From the NCBI RefSeq assembly GCF_028598805.1, contig NZ_JAQRFI010000001.1, positions 62,001 through 126,000 of the forward strand: a stretch of DNA of 64,000 bases, read 5' to 3'. This document shows positions 21,990-31,596 of this stretch, piece by piece (within the stretch, counting starts at the first letter, position 1; each line of letters starts with the position of its first letter). Source of the stretch: Xenorhabdus yunnanensis. GTDB taxonomy: Bacteria > Pseudomonadota > Gammaproteobacteria > Enterobacterales > Enterobacteriaceae. The notes beneath the pieces are model-generated. The model saw nothing but the letters and a program-made list of their open reading frames with translations. It was not told where the DNA came from and did no database searches. Both the position numbers and the translations under genes were made by a program.

Positions 21990-23111
21990 ATGACACTTGA
22001 TGAAATATATATGTCCCGAGCGCTGGAGCTGGCGCATCAGGGACGTTTTACAACATCCCCAAATCCGAATGTAGGTTGTGTCATCGTTAAGGATGAGCAG
22101 ATAGTAGGGGAAGGTTTCCATTTACGGGCTGGCGAACCTCATGCAGAAGTTTATGCCCTTCGTATGGCAGGCGAAAAAGCTAAAGGTGCTACAGCTTACG
22201 TTACCCTTGAACCATGCAGTCATCACGGTAAAACTCCTCCTTGTGCTGATTCTTTGATTGCCGCAGGCTTAAGCCGTGTTGTGGTTGCAATGCAAGACCC
22301 TAATCCTCAAGTTGCTGGGCGTGGTTTGTATAAATTGCAGCAGGCAGGTATTGCAGTTGAACATGATTTGATGATGGGACAGGCAGAATCCTTGAATAAG
22401 GGTTTTCTCAAACGAATGCGTACAGGATTCCCTTACCTGCAATTGAAACTGGGAGCATCTTTGGATGGCCGGACTGCGTTGGCATCGGGTGAAAGCAAGT
22501 GGATTACCTCATTAGAATCCCGTCAGGATGTGCAGAAACTACGGGCGCAGTGCGGTGCCATTTTGAGTTCCAGCGCAACGGTCCTGGCGGATGATCCTTC
22601 TCTGACTGTCCGTTGGAATGAACTGGATGCTGAAACACAAGCAATTTATCCTCAAGAGCTGTTCCGCCAGCCAATTCGTATTATTACGGATAGTCAAAAT
22701 CGTGTAACTCCACAGCATCAAATCGTGCAGCAAACAGGAGAATGTTGGTTAGCACGTACTAACCAGGATCAGCAAGAGTGGGCTGATCAAAAATGGCCGG
22801 ATAATGTTGAACAGATTTTATTACCAAAACATGGTAATGGTGTTGATTTAGTGTTGTTGATGATGCAGCTTGGTAAGCGCCAGATAAATTCTGTTTGGGC
22901 AGAATGTGGTCCTGCTTTAGCCGGGGCTTTATTATCATTGGGATTGGTAGATGAATTAATCCTTTATATCGCGCCTAAGGTGTTGGGAAACAATGCCCGT
23001 GGGTTGTTAGATATTCCTGAATTGCAAAAATTATCGAATGCTCCTGAATTTTCTCTGTTTGATGTAAAACAGATTGGGCCTGATGTGCGCCTTCGCTTGC
23101 GACCGCTCTAG
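21990..23111 (+). CDS. ribD: Riboflavin biosynthesis deaminase/reductase RibD
   Basis: RibD deaminates the pyrimidine intermediate and reduces its ribose side chain, the second and third steps to riboflavin. The 373-residue protein has the zinc deaminase domain first (HAEVYAL and PCSHHGKTPPC, residues about 50-85) and the reductase domain from about residue 148. The ATG is at 21990 after a short AT-rich spacer with CTAAATACT repeats. It forms a transcript with nrdR and ribE. Confidence 0.96.
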   Translation: MTLDEIYMSRALELAHQGRFTTSPNPNVGCVIVKDEQIVGEGFHLRAGEPHAEVYALRMAGEKAKGATAYVTLEPCSHHGKTPPCADSLIAAGLSRVVVAMQDPNPQVAGRGLYKLQQAGIAVEHDLMMGQAESLNKGFLKRMRTGFPYLQLKLGASLDGRTALASGESKWITSLESRQDVQKLRAQCGAILSSSATVLADDPSLTVRWNELDAETQAIYPQELFRQPIRIITDSQNRVTPQHQIVQQTGECWLARTNQDQQEWADQKWPDNVEQILLPKHGNGVDLVLLMMQLGKRQINSVWAECGPALAGALLSLGLVDELILYIAPKVLGNNARGLLDIPELQKLSNAPEFSLFDVKQIGPDVRLRLRPL

Positions 23112-23207
23112 TACCCTGATTTAAGTTTGGACATAAACCAAGACGCAGAGAAAAATAATGTGATAAGATCCGCGCCCCTGCGGATATGAATAAGGTAAAG
23201 GAAGGCT

Positions 23208-23678
23208 ATGAACGTAATCAAAGGTGTTGTTGCAGCTCCTGAAGCCCGCATTGCAATTGCAATTGCCCGCTTTAACAACTTCATTAATGACAGCCTGCTG
23301 GAGGGAGCCATTGATGCGTTGGAACGCATCGGTCAGGTTTCTTCAGACAATATCACCGTAGTATGGGTACCGGGTGCCTATGAACTGCCATTGGCGGTCA
23401 AGGCGCTGGCTGAATCCCAAAAATATGATTCGGTTATCGCTTTGGGGACAGTTATCCGTGGCGGCACTGCCCACTTCGAATATGTTGCCGGTGAGTGCAG
23501 TTCTGGCTTGTCCAGCGTGGCAATGTCCAGCAACATTCCTGTTACATTTGGTGTTTTGACAACTGAAAATATCGAACAGGCGATTGAACGCGCTGGTACT
23601 AAAGCGGGCAATAAAGGTGCGGAAGCTGCCTTGACCGCATTGGAAATGATTAATGTAATCAAAGCCATTAAAGGCTGA
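23208..23678 (+). CDS. ribE: 6,7-dimethyl-8-ribityllumazine synthase
   Basis: Lumazine synthase condenses the butanone phosphate and ribitylamino-uracil precursors into the direct precursor of riboflavin. The 156-residue protein has the family motifs VPGAYELP and [16 protein letters not shown] and equals the E. coli RibE (RibH) length. It is followed 29 bp later by nusB, as in E. coli. Confidence 0.97.
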   Translation: MNVIKGVVAAPEARIAIAIARFNNFINDSLLEGAIDALERIGQVSSDNITVVWVPGAYELPLAVKALAESQKYDSVIALGTVIRGGTAHFEYVAGECSSGLSSVAMSSNIPVTFGVLTTENIEQAIERAGTKAGNKGAEAALTALEMINVIKAIKG

Positions 23679-23707
23679 ATTTTTTAGTTTTAATTAAGGG
23701 GAATTTT

Positions 23708-24124
23708 GTGAAACCTGCTGCTCGTCGTCGTGCTCGTGAGTGTGCTGTTCAGGCAATTTATTCGTGGCAATTATCTAAAAACAGCATTGCTGATGTTGAA
23801 TTGCAGTTTTTGTCAGAGCAGGACGTAACCGGTGTTGATATCACCTATTTCCGTGAATTGCTGTCCGGGGTAGCGGTCAATGCTACAAAATTGGATGCCT
23901 TGATGGCGCCTTATCTTTCCCGCCAGCTTGAAGAGTTAGGTCAGGTAGAAAAAGCCATCTTGCGCGTTGCGATGTTTGAACTAAGCTTTCGTGATGATGT
24001 TCCCTACAAAGTGGTTATTAATGAAGGCATCGAACTGGCAAAAGTGTTTGGCGCTGAAGATAGCCATAAATTCGTGAATGGGGTGCTGGATAAAGCTGGC
24101 CCAGCAGCACGTAAGAAAAAGTGA
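23708..24124 (+). CDS. nusB: Transcription antitermination factor NusB
   Basis: NusB binds boxA RNA with NusE (S10) in rRNA antitermination. The 138-residue all-helical protein starts [20 protein letters not shown] and ends with [12 protein letters not shown]. It matches E. coli NusB (139 residues). GTG start at 23708 behind AGGGGAAT. A strong hairpin follows before thiL. Confidence 0.97.
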   Translation: MKPAARRRARECAVQAIYSWQLSKNSIADVELQFLSEQDVTGVDITYFRELLSGVAVNATKLDALMAPYLSRQLEELGQVEKAILRVAMFELSFRDDVPYKVVINEGIELAKVFGAEDSHKFVNGVLDKAGPAARKKK

Positions 24125-24163
24125 TTGCTTGCCAGGATTCCCCATTATAACTCGATGATTTTA

Positions 24164-24193
24164 CACATGAGGCCGGAAATCCGGCCTCATGTG
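24164..24193. terminator. Strong GC-rich hairpin between nusB and thiL
   Basis: A perfect 13-bp stem CACATGAGGCCGG/CCGGCCTCATGTG with an AAAT loop lies 40 bases after nusB and 31 bases before the thiL start. There is no T-run, so it is a partial terminator, a processing site or an mRNA stabiliser. Confidence 0.5.
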
Positions 24194-24224
24194 CTCATCG
24201 TTAGTCACTTTTTGGAATTCTATT

Positions 24225-25271
24225 ATGGCATGTGGTGAATTTGACCTCATTGCACGTTACTTCAATCGCCGTCTCACCCGCCGACGTGATGTAAACTTAG
24301 GGATCGGCGATGATTGTGCACTGATGACCGTTGCAGATAAGCAAGAATTAGCAGTAACAACGGATACGTTGGTTGCTGGTGTCCATTTTCTTCCTGATAT
24401 CTCACCGGAAGATTTGGCTTATAAGGCACTGGCTGTCAATATCAGTGATCTGGCTGCCGTTGGGGCAGATCCAGCGTGGGCATCTCTGGCGTTAACGTTG
24501 TCCGACGTCAATGAGGATTGGTTAAAACGGTTCAGTGATAGCCTGTTTGAACAATTGAACTATTACGGTATGCAGTTGATTGGTGGGGATACTACAAAAG
24601 GCCCCATGAGCTTAACGCTAACCGTACATGGATTAGTACCGGCTGGCAGGGCGTTGCGTCGTGCCGGAGCGAAGAACGGTGACTGGATTTATGTCACCGG
24701 AACATTGGGTGATAGTGCCGCAGGGCTTGCTTTGTTGCAAGAGCGTCTGACGGTGGAAGATACAGCGATCCACAATTGGCTGGCTAAACGTCATCTCCGC
24801 CCACAACCACGCGTTTTACAAGGACAGGCACTGCGTGATCTGGCTTCTTCCGCAATTGATCTATCCGATGGATTGATTTCTGACCTCAACCATATTCTGA
24901 CAGCCAGCCAATGTGGTGCGCGTATTAATCTGGACGCGTTACCTTATTCGGAAGCTATGCAGCAATATGTCTCATCTGAACAGGCGTTGAAATGGGCGCT
25001 GAGTGGTGGGGAAGATTATGAGTTGTGCTTCACCGTACCTGAGCTTAACCGTGGCGCGTTAAATATGGCTTTGGCCCATACGGGGGCGAGTTTCTGCTGT
25101 ATTGGGCAAATCAGGCCAGAATCAGAAGGCATCCGCTATTTTAACAATAACGAAGAAATTGAGCTGGATCTGAGTGGCTTTGATCACTTTAAAGCGGATA
25201 AGAAACCCGTGGCTTCTTGTCTGGCCGCACATCAGGAAGAAAACGACCAAACGGAGGGAACTCATGGATAA
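24225..25271 (+). CDS. thiL: Thiamine-monophosphate kinase
   Basis: ThiL phosphorylates thiamine monophosphate to the active cofactor thiamine diphosphate. From ATG 24225 ([13 protein letters not shown]) the protein is 348 residues, about 23 more than E. coli. Motifs include [27 protein letters not shown] and [10 protein letters not shown]. The extra residues form a charged tail (about 326-348) that overlaps the start of pgpA by 8 bp. An earlier in-frame ATG at 24189 falls within the preceding hairpin and is unlikely. Confidence 0.96.
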   Translation: MACGEFDLIARYFNRRLTRRRDVNLGIGDDCALMTVADKQELAVTTDTLVAGVHFLPDISPEDLAYKALAVNISDLAAVGADPAWASLALTLSDVNEDWLKRFSDSLFEQLNYYGMQLIGGDTTKGPMSLTLTVHGLVPAGRALRRAGAKNGDWIYVTGTLGDSAAGLALLQERLTVEDTAIHNWLAKRHLRPQPRVLQGQALRDLASSAIDLSDGLISDLNHILTASQCGARINLDALPYSEAMQQYVSSEQALKWALSGGEDYELCFTVPELNRGALNMALAHTGASFCCIGQIRPESEGIRYFNNNEEIELDLSGFDHFKADKKPVASCLAAHQEENDQTEGTHG

Positions 25272-25755
25272 TGCAAAACGCCACTTAAAAATGAGTAATC
25301 CGTGGCATTTACTGGCTACGGGATTCGGTAGTGGTTTATCGCCGATTATGCCGGGCACGATGGGTTCAGTTGCGGCGATTCCCTTCTGGTTACTGTTGGT
25401 GCAGTTACCGACATGGGGAATTTGGTTGGCTATTGTGTTGGGAACCATCATTGGTTGTGTGATTTGCCAGAAAGCTGCTGATGCCATGAACGTGGAAGAT
25501 CCAGGCTGTGTGGTCTGGGATGAATTCATTGGTATGTGGATCACACTGATGGCGATCCCTGTGCTCAACTGGCAATGGGTTTTGGTTGGTTTTGTGGTAT
25601 TCCGCATTTTCGATATGTGGAAACCGTGGCCGATTCGCTGGTTCGACCGTTATGTAAAAGGTGGAATTGGCATCATGTTGGATGACATTATTGCAGCAAT
25701 CTTTGCGGTAGTAGTCATCTGGTTACTGAATTTCTACCAAGTGTTACCTTTTTAA
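25264..25755 (+). CDS. pgpA: Phosphatidylglycerophosphatase A
   Basis: PgpA dephosphorylates phosphatidylglycerol phosphate in the inner membrane. The 163-residue protein starts with [16 protein letters not shown] and has three or four helices. It carries the conserved [16 protein letters not shown] and VWDEFIGMW motifs. The ATG at 25264 lies behind GGAGGG inside the end of thiL, so the pair is translationally coupled. This is the left edge of the accessory island: in E. coli the next core genes are yajO and dxs. Confidence 0.96.
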   Translation: MDNAKRHLKMSNPWHLLATGFGSGLSPIMPGTMGSVAAIPFWLLLVQLPTWGIWLAIVLGTIIGCVICQKAADAMNVEDPGCVVWDEFIGMWITLMAIPVLNWQWVLVGFVVFRIFDMWKPWPIRWFDRYVKGGIGIMLDDIIAAIFAVVVIWLLNFYQVLPF

Positions 25756-25759
25756 AGCT

Positions 25760-25790
25760 AATAGCCACTGAATTTCAGTGGCTATTTTTT
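25760..25790 (+). terminator. Rho-independent terminator of the nrdR-pgpA operon
   Basis: An 11-bp stem AATAGCCACTG/CAGTGGCTATT with a 5-base loop ends in a T-run, immediately after pgpA. It abuts the convergent pcp stop and may work for both. Confidence 0.85.
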
Positions 25791-26437
25791 CAGTTTGTTG
25801 CTCCTCCTGCAACGGCAATGTCTTTTCCATTCATCAATGCTGATTCGATAACTATTTTCAAGGCTGCCATTATCGTCTCTACTGCCATACTTGGCATATT
25901 TGAATGAATTGTAGTCTGTTCTGGTAAATAAGGAACATGGATGAAGCCGCCACGTACAGCGGGAAAATGCTGGCTCAAATAATGTAGCAAACCATACATA
26001 ACATGGTTGCAAACAAAGGTTCCCGCAGTTTGAGATACGGTTGCAGGTATTTTTGCATGATTTAATTCATTAACGATTTTTTTGATGGGCAGAGTAGAAA
26101 AATAAGCCATAGGGCTATCTGTAATAACAGGGATATCAATGGGCTGTTTACCTGCATTATCAGGAATACGGGCATCGTTAATATTGATTGCGACGCGTTC
26201 TACGCTGATATTTGATCTGCCTCCAGCTTCCCCTACTGAAATGACCAATTCTGGTTTAAAGCGTTCAATTGCGGCATAGAGATGTTTCAGAGAAGTATCG
26301 AAAACACAAGGGAGCAGGCAAACTTCAATATTAGCACCTGCGATTTGGCATCCCTGCAATGGACGAACAGCTTCCCATGATGGATTTATCACCTCACCAC
26401 CGAAAGGTTCAAAACCAGTGACTAAAACATTTTTCAT
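25790..26437 (-). CDS. pcp: Pyrrolidone-carboxylate peptidase (pyroglutamyl peptidase I)
   Basis: Pcp removes N-terminal 5-oxoproline (pyroglutamate) from peptides in the cytoplasm. The 215-residue protein has all three catalytic residues at the usual numbers: Glu80 in SVERVAIN, Cys143 in [10 protein letters not shown] and His167 in FIHVPYLP. It lies 38 bp downstream of two genes annotated elsewhere as 5-oxoproline transporter subunits (DUF979, DUF969), so the operon probably imports or recycles pyroglutamate. The operon is absent from this position in E. coli. Confidence 0.96.
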   Translation of the reverse strand: MKNVLVTGFEPFGGEVINPSWEAVRPLQGCQIAGANIEVCLLPCVFDTSLKHLYAAIERFKPELVISVGEAGGRSNISVERVAININDARIPDNAGKQPIDIPVITDSPMAYFSTLPIKKIVNELNHAKIPATVSQTAGTFVCNHVMYGLLHYLSQHFPAVRGGFIHVPYLPEQTTIHSNMPSMAVETIMAALKIVIESALMNGKDIAVAGGATN

Positions 26438-26448
26438 GACGATCCCTT

Positions 26449-26484
26449 ATTATTGATTTATAAGAAATTATTGTTTTATAAGAA
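26449..26484. repeat. Two 18-bp direct repeats at the DUF979-pcp junction
   Basis: ATTATTGATTTATAAGAA is followed directly by ATTATTGTTTTATAAGAA. The second copy contains the end of the DUF979 gene. Confidence 0.85.
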
Positions 26485-27492
26485 CATGAGGAAATAGAGT
26501 AGAAAGACATTGGTAATCAGCAAAACACATCCCGTAGGGATCTGTGCCTTGATGACGGCATTGCGGTCAGGCAATTCTAACAGAGCGGCAGGAACGATAT
26601 TGAAATTTGCCGCCATGGGAGTCATCAATGTACCGCAATAGCCAGAAAACATACCAATGGCTGCCATGACGGCTGGATTGCCACCATGCTGTAAGACCAA
26701 AATAGGGATACCAATACCAGCGGTAACAATAGGGAAGGCTGCGAAAGCATTTCCCATAATCATGGTCAGCAGCGCCATCCCAAATACGTACGATACTACG
26801 GCGATAAAGCGATTATCGACGGCGACATAATTTTCAGTTAAGTGGGCAATCACAGTACCTATACCGGCGATGGTAAACAGCAATCCGAGCGTAGCCAGAA
26901 GTTGTGGCAGGATAAATACACAACCAATAGAGTCGAGCAGACGGCGAGTCTCCTGTATTGGCTGTGTCATGGCATCACGACTCATGCTTAATGCGATAAT
27001 TAACCCTATCAAGCAGCCGAGAGTCACTGAAAAGAGTGTCACTAATGTTGAATGATTTCCCTCTCCGAAGACGGCTTTTTGCAAGCCGGGAATGTGATTA
27101 AACATCAACACACTAATCATTGTGACAACGGGGATCAGCAAGGCGGGAAGAAATAACCGATTGCCAAGACGATCAGCACTCTCTTGCCGTTGTTCTGGGG
27201 TACGTTGATGATAATTTCCCAGTCTAACCCCACCGAATCCTGCCAATATTGCCATAAGAACGACCAGCACACCGATACTAATATGGGCAATCCGTTGGGC
27301 ATAGACTTCATCGCTGATCCAGATATTCACCAGATGATGACTCCATTTCCCCATCAGGAAGATCAAACCGTAAAGCGCCCAAAATAAGCCTGTAGTTAAA
27401 CGGTGAGGGTTAGCTTTATCACGCCATGACATAATAGCGACAGCGATCAAGAGCAGGCCGGCCAGCATATAGAGATATTGTAACTGAAACAT
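26476..27492 (-). CDS. DUF979 membrane protein, probable 5-oxoproline transporter subunit
   Basis: The 338-residue protein is strongly hydrophobic with about ten predicted helices. It belongs to the DUF979 family, which is found as an adjacent pair with DUF969 and frequently next to pcp; this family is annotated as a 5-oxoproline transporter subunit. That function is family knowledge plus context, not visible residues. Its ATG overlaps the DUF969 stop by one base (TAATG), so the two are translationally coupled and probably form one transporter. Confidence 0.85.
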   Translation of the reverse strand: MFQLQYLYMLAGLLLIAVAIMSWRDKANPHRLTTGLFWALYGLIFLMGKWSHHLVNIWISDEVYAQRIAHISIGVLVVLMAILAGFGGVRLGNYHQRTPEQRQESADRLGNRLFLPALLIPVVTMISVLMFNHIPGLQKAVFGEGNHSTLVTLFSVTLGCLIGLIIALSMSRDAMTQPIQETRRLLDSIGCVFILPQLLATLGLLFTIAGIGTVIAHLTENYVAVDNRFIAVVSYVFGMALLTMIMGNAFAAFPIVTAGIGIPILVLQHGGNPAVMAAIGMFSGYCGTLMTPMAANFNIVPAALLELPDRNAVIKAQIPTGCVLLITNVFLLYFLMFL

Positions 27493-28220
27493 TATTTCTT
27501 CCCCTTGCTATGCAGTCTGGTGTGATTCAAGGCACTCAGTTCATTAGCAAGATGGTAATCAAGGCGATATAACCGAACCGAATGGATAAAAAAAGCGCAA
27601 ATGGCGGTAGGGATCCCCCAAAGAGCAATATGTAGTGGTTCGGTTTGAATACCCCCTGATTCCAACATGAAATTGTGCATAAAGATAATTGCCCCAAAAG
27701 CGACAAAAATATCTTCTCCGAAGAACAGACCGGTATTATCCGTTGCTGCCGACATGGCGCGAATACGATGACGAACGGAATCCGGTAACTCACCATATTG
27801 GTTTTCAGTCGCACCTTCTGCCATAGGAGCCAGCAGGGGACGAACCATTTGTGGATGTCCACCTAAACTGGTTAAACCCAACGCAGCAGAGGTTTCTCGT
27901 ATAAACAGATAGACAATCAATAAACGCCCGGTGGTAGCAGTTTTGATATGAGCAATGGATTTCTGGGCCCGTTCTTTTAAGCCATTCCTTTCCAGTAGTC
28001 CAATGATGACTAAAGGAAATAGGATGGTCAGTGTTAAATTTAGGGTGTTAACAAACCCAGAACCTAGCTTTTCCAGAATATCGGCGATGGGCATGTGGGC
28101 AGCCAATCCCGTGACAAGGCCGGCAATGGTGACGACCAGAACGGGATTAAATCTGATGACAAAACCGATGATAATGACGGCGATCCCGATTAGAGGCCAA
28201 AAATTGATGGTTTGCTGCAT
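27492..28220 (-). CDS. DUF969 membrane protein, probable 5-oxoproline transporter subunit
   Basis: The 242-residue protein has six or seven predicted helices and the conserved block IRETSAALGLTSLGGHPQMVRPL (quoted in part: SAALGLTSLGGHPQMV) typical of DUF969. It is first in the operon DUF969-DUF979-pcp on the minus strand. With DUF979 it should form the membrane carrier for pyroglutamate. Promoter elements must lie upstream of 28220 but are not clear. Confidence 0.85.
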   Translation of the reverse strand: MQQTINFWPLIGIAVIIIGFVIRFNPVLVVTIAGLVTGLAAHMPIADILEKLGSGFVNTLNLTLTILFPLVIIGLLERNGLKERAQKSIAHIKTATTGRLLIVYLFIRETSAALGLTSLGGHPQMVRPLLAPMAEGATENQYGELPDSVRHRIRAMSAATDNTGLFFGEDIFVAFGAIIFMHNFMLESGGIQTEPLHIALWGIPTAICAFFIHSVRLYRLDYHLANELSALNHTRLHSKGKK

Positions 28221-28642
28221 ATTCTACTTCCCCATGAATAAACTTTGCGTTGTTTTATTGTTGGTTTAAGTTATGATGATTGTTAATTCATTGTTTTTTA
28301 TTGTTGAACAATAAATAGAACGTGCTTAACAAATAGGCAAATAAAATGCGCATTGGATTGTAAAAATGGAATGCAGATCACTTCTTGAATGAAAACGCGT
28401 TTATTGGCCGAAAATGTTTTGATAGCTACTTGGAGAATAAAGGGGATAAAAATCTGAAGAACAGTAATGCGATTCCGGCGTTATTTAAATATTATATTCT
28501 GTTTTTTTAAGGTATCTTAACAAGTACAGGGAAAGGTGGTCATCAACGTTAGCGTTACTTGTTTTTTAAAAAATTCACTGTGATGTATAACGATAACTGA
28601 GGTTGACCACTTCTTATTATAGAAATTGTAAAAATTTCAGAT
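28221..28642. other. Spacer between the pcp operon and a LuxR gene
   Basis: No credible ORF in 422 bp. It should hold the promoter of the DUF969-DUF979-pcp operon. An imperfect inverted repeat (28535-28558 with 28580-28603, outer arms GTGGTCA/TGACCAC) lies near the 3' end of the LuxR gene and may be its terminator. Confidence 0.4.
28535..28603. repeat. Imperfect inverted repeat downstream of the first PAS4-LuxR gene
   Basis: The left arm GTGGTCATCAACGTTAGCGTT resembles the complement of the right arm (AACGATAACTGAGG then TTGACCAC) with several mismatches and a 21-base AT-rich centre. It could be a terminator or a degraded small repeat element. Confidence 0.35.
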
Positions 28643-29326
28643 TTAAATAAGAATACGGCTTTCAGGACGCAAAAATCTTTCTGGTACATAGAGATCAAAA
28701 TTATTAAATCGACAGTATTCTTCTAATTGTTGAGCAGAACTAATACCCGTCTTTTTATATATTTGCGCTGTATAATTTTCGACGGTACGATAGGAAATAT
28801 TTAATATTCTACCAATTTGTTTACTGGTATATTTGTGTAGAGAGAGAAAAATGACATCCCATTCTCGTTGGGTAAATAAATGAGTAGGTGGTTGGAACAT
28901 AATAGAAGCAGGGAGTTTTCCATGATATAGGCGGGTTAATGAATAATCTTGAGCTTTCCACAAATGATATATAATCCCTATGCAATCACCATTTTCATGA
29001 TAAAGAGGTGATTTTTCACAAAAGTAGGATGATAATGTTTTAGCTTCTCCCCAAATATGTGTTTCAAGTGAAACATATGACTTTTCTTCTTTCATTACTT
29101 TCTGGTCATGATGAATATATTCTTTTGCAAACTCTGCACCATCCCAAGGAAGCTCGTCATCATAAAGCCCTTCAAAATCAAATGAATCAGAAAATCCTTT
29201 AATGGTATTTAATGCCTTGTTACCATAAATAAAACATGAATTTTTATCCTTTATTCCCCAAGGATCATTGCTTGCTGCTAATGTATTGATTATTTGAGGT
29301 GAAATGATACTCTTCTTGTTGCTCAT
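28643..29326 (-). CDS. PAS4-LuxR family transcriptional regulator
   Basis: The 227-residue protein has an N-terminal PAS-like sensor domain (about residues 10-135; motif WGIKDKNSCFIYGN ... FDFEGLYDDELP, then SSYFCEKSPLYHENGDCIGIIYH). Its LuxR-type helix-turn-helix covers about residues 150-205 (FTQREWDVIFL, SKQIGRILNISYRTVENY). Such LuxR 'solos' with PAS4 domains are expanded in Photorhabdus and Xenorhabdus and are thought to sense host or bacterial small molecules; the ligand here is unknown. The ATG has AAGGAATAAGGAC upstream. It resembles the protein at 32752-33426 and the wrecked copy just upstream. Confidence 0.88.
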   Translation of the reverse strand: MSNKKSIISPQIINTLAASNDPWGIKDKNSCFIYGNKALNTIKGFSDSFDFEGLYDDELPWDGAEFAKEYIHHDQKVMKEEKSYVSLETHIWGEAKTLSSYFCEKSPLYHENGDCIGIIYHLWKAQDYSLTRLYHGKLPASIMFQPPTHLFTQREWDVIFLSLHKYTSKQIGRILNISYRTVENYTAQIYKKTGISSAQQLEEYCRFNNFDLYVPERFLRPESRILI

Positions 29327-29361
29327 GTCCTTATTCCTTTATTATTTTTTGAATAATATAA

Positions 29362-29775
29362 TCAATTTAGCTCTCTACTACCAACAGTGACAAACCGTTC
29401 TGGGATATAACTATCAAATTTTTGTTCTTTGCAAAAATATCTCAGATCTGTATTCCTTGAAATATTAAATTTTTGATAAATTGATTGTATATAATTAACA
29501 ACATCTTCTGTGCTTATCATTAATTCCTTTCCGATATTTTTTTCATTCAATGAGCACAAAATCAGAAAAAAATCTCCCACTCAATTTTTGTCAGAATATT
29601 GTCAGGAGGAGTGAATTCCAGCGCTGCCGAATTTGCTTTGTCATATTCCTTTATATTCTGAAATGGGTGAGAGTAATTAAACTATATTAAGTCTTGTAAT
29701 ATCGAAATTCTTAGGGAGGTCAAGTAGTTGGTAAAAAGCAGGATTGGCATAGATAAATTCGGATTGGTTGTTTTT
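29362..29775 (-). pseudogene. Decayed PAS4-LuxR gene (internal deletion plus frameshift)
   Basis: Read on the minus strand, 29775 downwards gives SEFIYANPAFYQL then LDLPKNFDIT, matching the PAS start (RFIYANKVF, NLPEDFDVT) of the intact gene at 32752-33426. About 80 residues of PAS domain are then missing. Coding resumes near 29681 with FNYSHPFQNIKEYD and LEFTPPDNILTKIEWEIFF, matching NPPNSILTEKEW. A run of seven A (plus strand 29566-29572) shifts the frame, and LCSLNEKNIGKEL to YIPERFVTVG completes the helix-turn-helix and C-terminus. It is a third family member, now non-functional unless the short C-terminal ORF is expressed. Confidence 0.8.
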
Positions 29776-30080
29776 TGTTCTATAATTAAAGTATTTTATA
29801 CGCTTCCAACGTTTACAAAAAATAACTAAACTTGCTAATTATCTTGTCAAGTCATAAAAGAATTTATTTGAGTATTTTGACTGTTATTGGTAAAGAATAA
29901 AATTTTTGTACAGATATTCTCAATACTTTGCACCAACGTCAGCTCTAGGGAAAGTTTTATAATAATATAAAAAACAATCTGAATAGGATGTAATTTATTA
30001 AACCACATATCCCCATATTGATAGGTTGCTGTAGCCGCAGTTATGGATAATGAATTAAACACATCCAGTTCATGACCATT
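29776..30080. other. Spacer between the LuxR remnant and the NhaC-type gene
   Basis: About 305 AT-rich bases. A 71-codon minus-strand reading frame (29847-30062) has no recognisable domain and no clear ribosome-binding site, so I do not call it. The segment probably held the promoter of the decayed LuxR gene. Confidence 0.4.
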
Positions 30081-31556
30081 CTAATCTTGGCAATGATTTA
30101 AATTAGGCGATTTCACGTGGGTTTCCTTGTTATTCAGGGAGTTTCCCGGCATGACTCTTGTAATACCAAAACCAGTAAAGCCATAAATGAGAGCAATAAA
30201 GGTAGCAGCATAGCACTGGATTGCCCAAGGTAATAATTTGAGGGTACTGACTCCCAATGTTGTAGCCATATATATGCCAGCAGAAGTCCAGGGGAGCAGT
30301 GGCTCAATGACAGTACAGCCATCTTCTATAGTGCGTGATAGGTTTTTATTATCCAGCCCCATTCGCTGATAAGTGCCTTTGAACAGCTCTGCCGGGATGA
30401 GAAGGGCCAGCTTTCCATCACAAGTGATGCCAGTTACCAAAATGGTTGTACCCAGGGTTGCAGCGATGAGTTGTCCTGTTGTATGAACAGCTTTCAGAAG
30501 CCGATTAATGATGATGGGCAGGGCACCAGTGAGTGTTAACGTGCCGGCAAACGAAAATGCACAAAACACAAGCAATATAGTACTCATCATTGAGAACATG
30601 CCACCGCGATTGAGCAAACGGGGAACATCGCTAACAACGCCAGTGATGTTGTGTCCTTGGTCAGAGAGCATTGAGAGATTGAAACCATCAATTAACGCAT
30701 TAAGACCTTGTTTAAGCGTGAATCCCTGGAGAGCTATACCGATAACAATAGCCAATGTACAGGCAGCCAGCATGACTGGTATCACCGGACGTTTTGTCAT
30801 GGCTCCCCATAAAACCAGTATCGGGGGTAAAATCAGCAATAAATTGAAGTGATACAGGTTTTCAAGAGATTGTACGATTTCTGTAATTTTTTCGGGTGTA
30901 GCCACACTACCTGTTAAGTTTGTATGGCCTGCAATGAAATAAACAATGGCGGCTAAAACAAAGCTTGGGATAGTGGTATACATCAAATGTTGAATATGGC
31001 TGTAAAGATCGGTATCAGCAACGATTGCAGCGAAATTCGTTGAGTCGGATAACGGTGAAATCTTATCACCGAAATAGGCGCCTGAAACAACCGCGCCCGC
31101 TGCCGCAGCCAAAGATATGTCAAGTCCTGCGGCTACTCCCATTAGGGCAACCCCTACTGTTCCGGCTGCTCCCCATGATGTACCAGTACAAATTGAAATA
31201 GCGCTTGTGATAAAGAAGGCGGCAATGAGTATATATTGAGGGCTAATTAGCTTTAATCCCCAATAAACCATGTAAGGTATGGTTCCGCTGAACATCCAGG
31301 TGCCAATTAAGCCCCCGACACAAATCAGTATCATGATCACAGGCATTGCTTTGGTTAGCTTTGCCACAATGGCATCAATAATGTCATTCCAGCGATAGCC
31401 TTGCCAATATGCCAAGGCTGCTGCTATTGCTGCTGATACGAGCAATAAGGATTCGATGCGCAGACTTAGTTGACCATAGCCAATAATTAGCAATAAGAGC
31501 ATTGCTGCAATGGGTAGTATAGCCAGTCTCAGATTAAGTGTTTTCTTGCCATCCAT
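30081..31556 (-). CDS. NhaC-family Na+/H+ (or organic anion) antiporter
   Basis: The 491-residue protein has about 11-12 predicted helices and the NhaC family landmarks TGTSWGAAGTVGVAL, SGAYFGDKISPLSDSTN and TSAGIYMATTLGVS. NhaC proteins exchange sodium for protons, and some relatives exchange malate or lactate or other organic acids. It follows a LacI regulator by 40 bp on the same strand, which favours an inducible, substrate-linked exchanger over housekeeping pH control; that is inference. Start is ATG 31556. Confidence 0.88.
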   Translation of the reverse strand: MDGKKTLNLRLAILPIAAMLLLLIIGYGQLSLRIESLLLVSAAIAAALAYWQGYRWNDIIDAIVAKLTKAMPVIMILICVGGLIGTWMFSGTIPYMVYWGLKLISPQYILIAAFFITSAISICTGTSWGAAGTVGVALMGVAAGLDISLAAAAGAVVSGAYFGDKISPLSDSTNFAAIVADTDLYSHIQHLMYTTIPSFVLAAIVYFIAGHTNLTGSVATPEKITEIVQSLENLYHFNLLLILPPILVLWGAMTKRPVIPVMLAACTLAIVIGIALQGFTLKQGLNALIDGFNLSMLSDQGHNITGVVSDVPRLLNRGGMFSMMSTILLVFCAFSFAGTLTLTGALPIIINRLLKAVHTTGQLIAATLGTTILVTGITCDGKLALLIPAELFKGTYQRMGLDNKNLSRTIEDGCTVIEPLLPWTSAGIYMATTLGVSTLKLLPWAIQCYAATFIALIYGFTGFGITRVMPGNSLNNKETHVKSPNLNHCQD

Positions 31557-31596
31557 ATGAAAATTCCAATTTCAGATAGTTTATTGAAATAAAAAG

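Noticed and set aside
29800..29820. LacI/GalR-type operator (GTTTACA half-site) below the NhaC-type gene
   Set aside because: Only one half matches, and it lies 260 bp after the gene's stop codon rather than at a promoter.
29847..30062. 71-codon minus-strand frame downstream of the NhaC-type gene
   Set aside because: No domain, no ribosome-binding site and AT-rich composition like the surrounding spacer.
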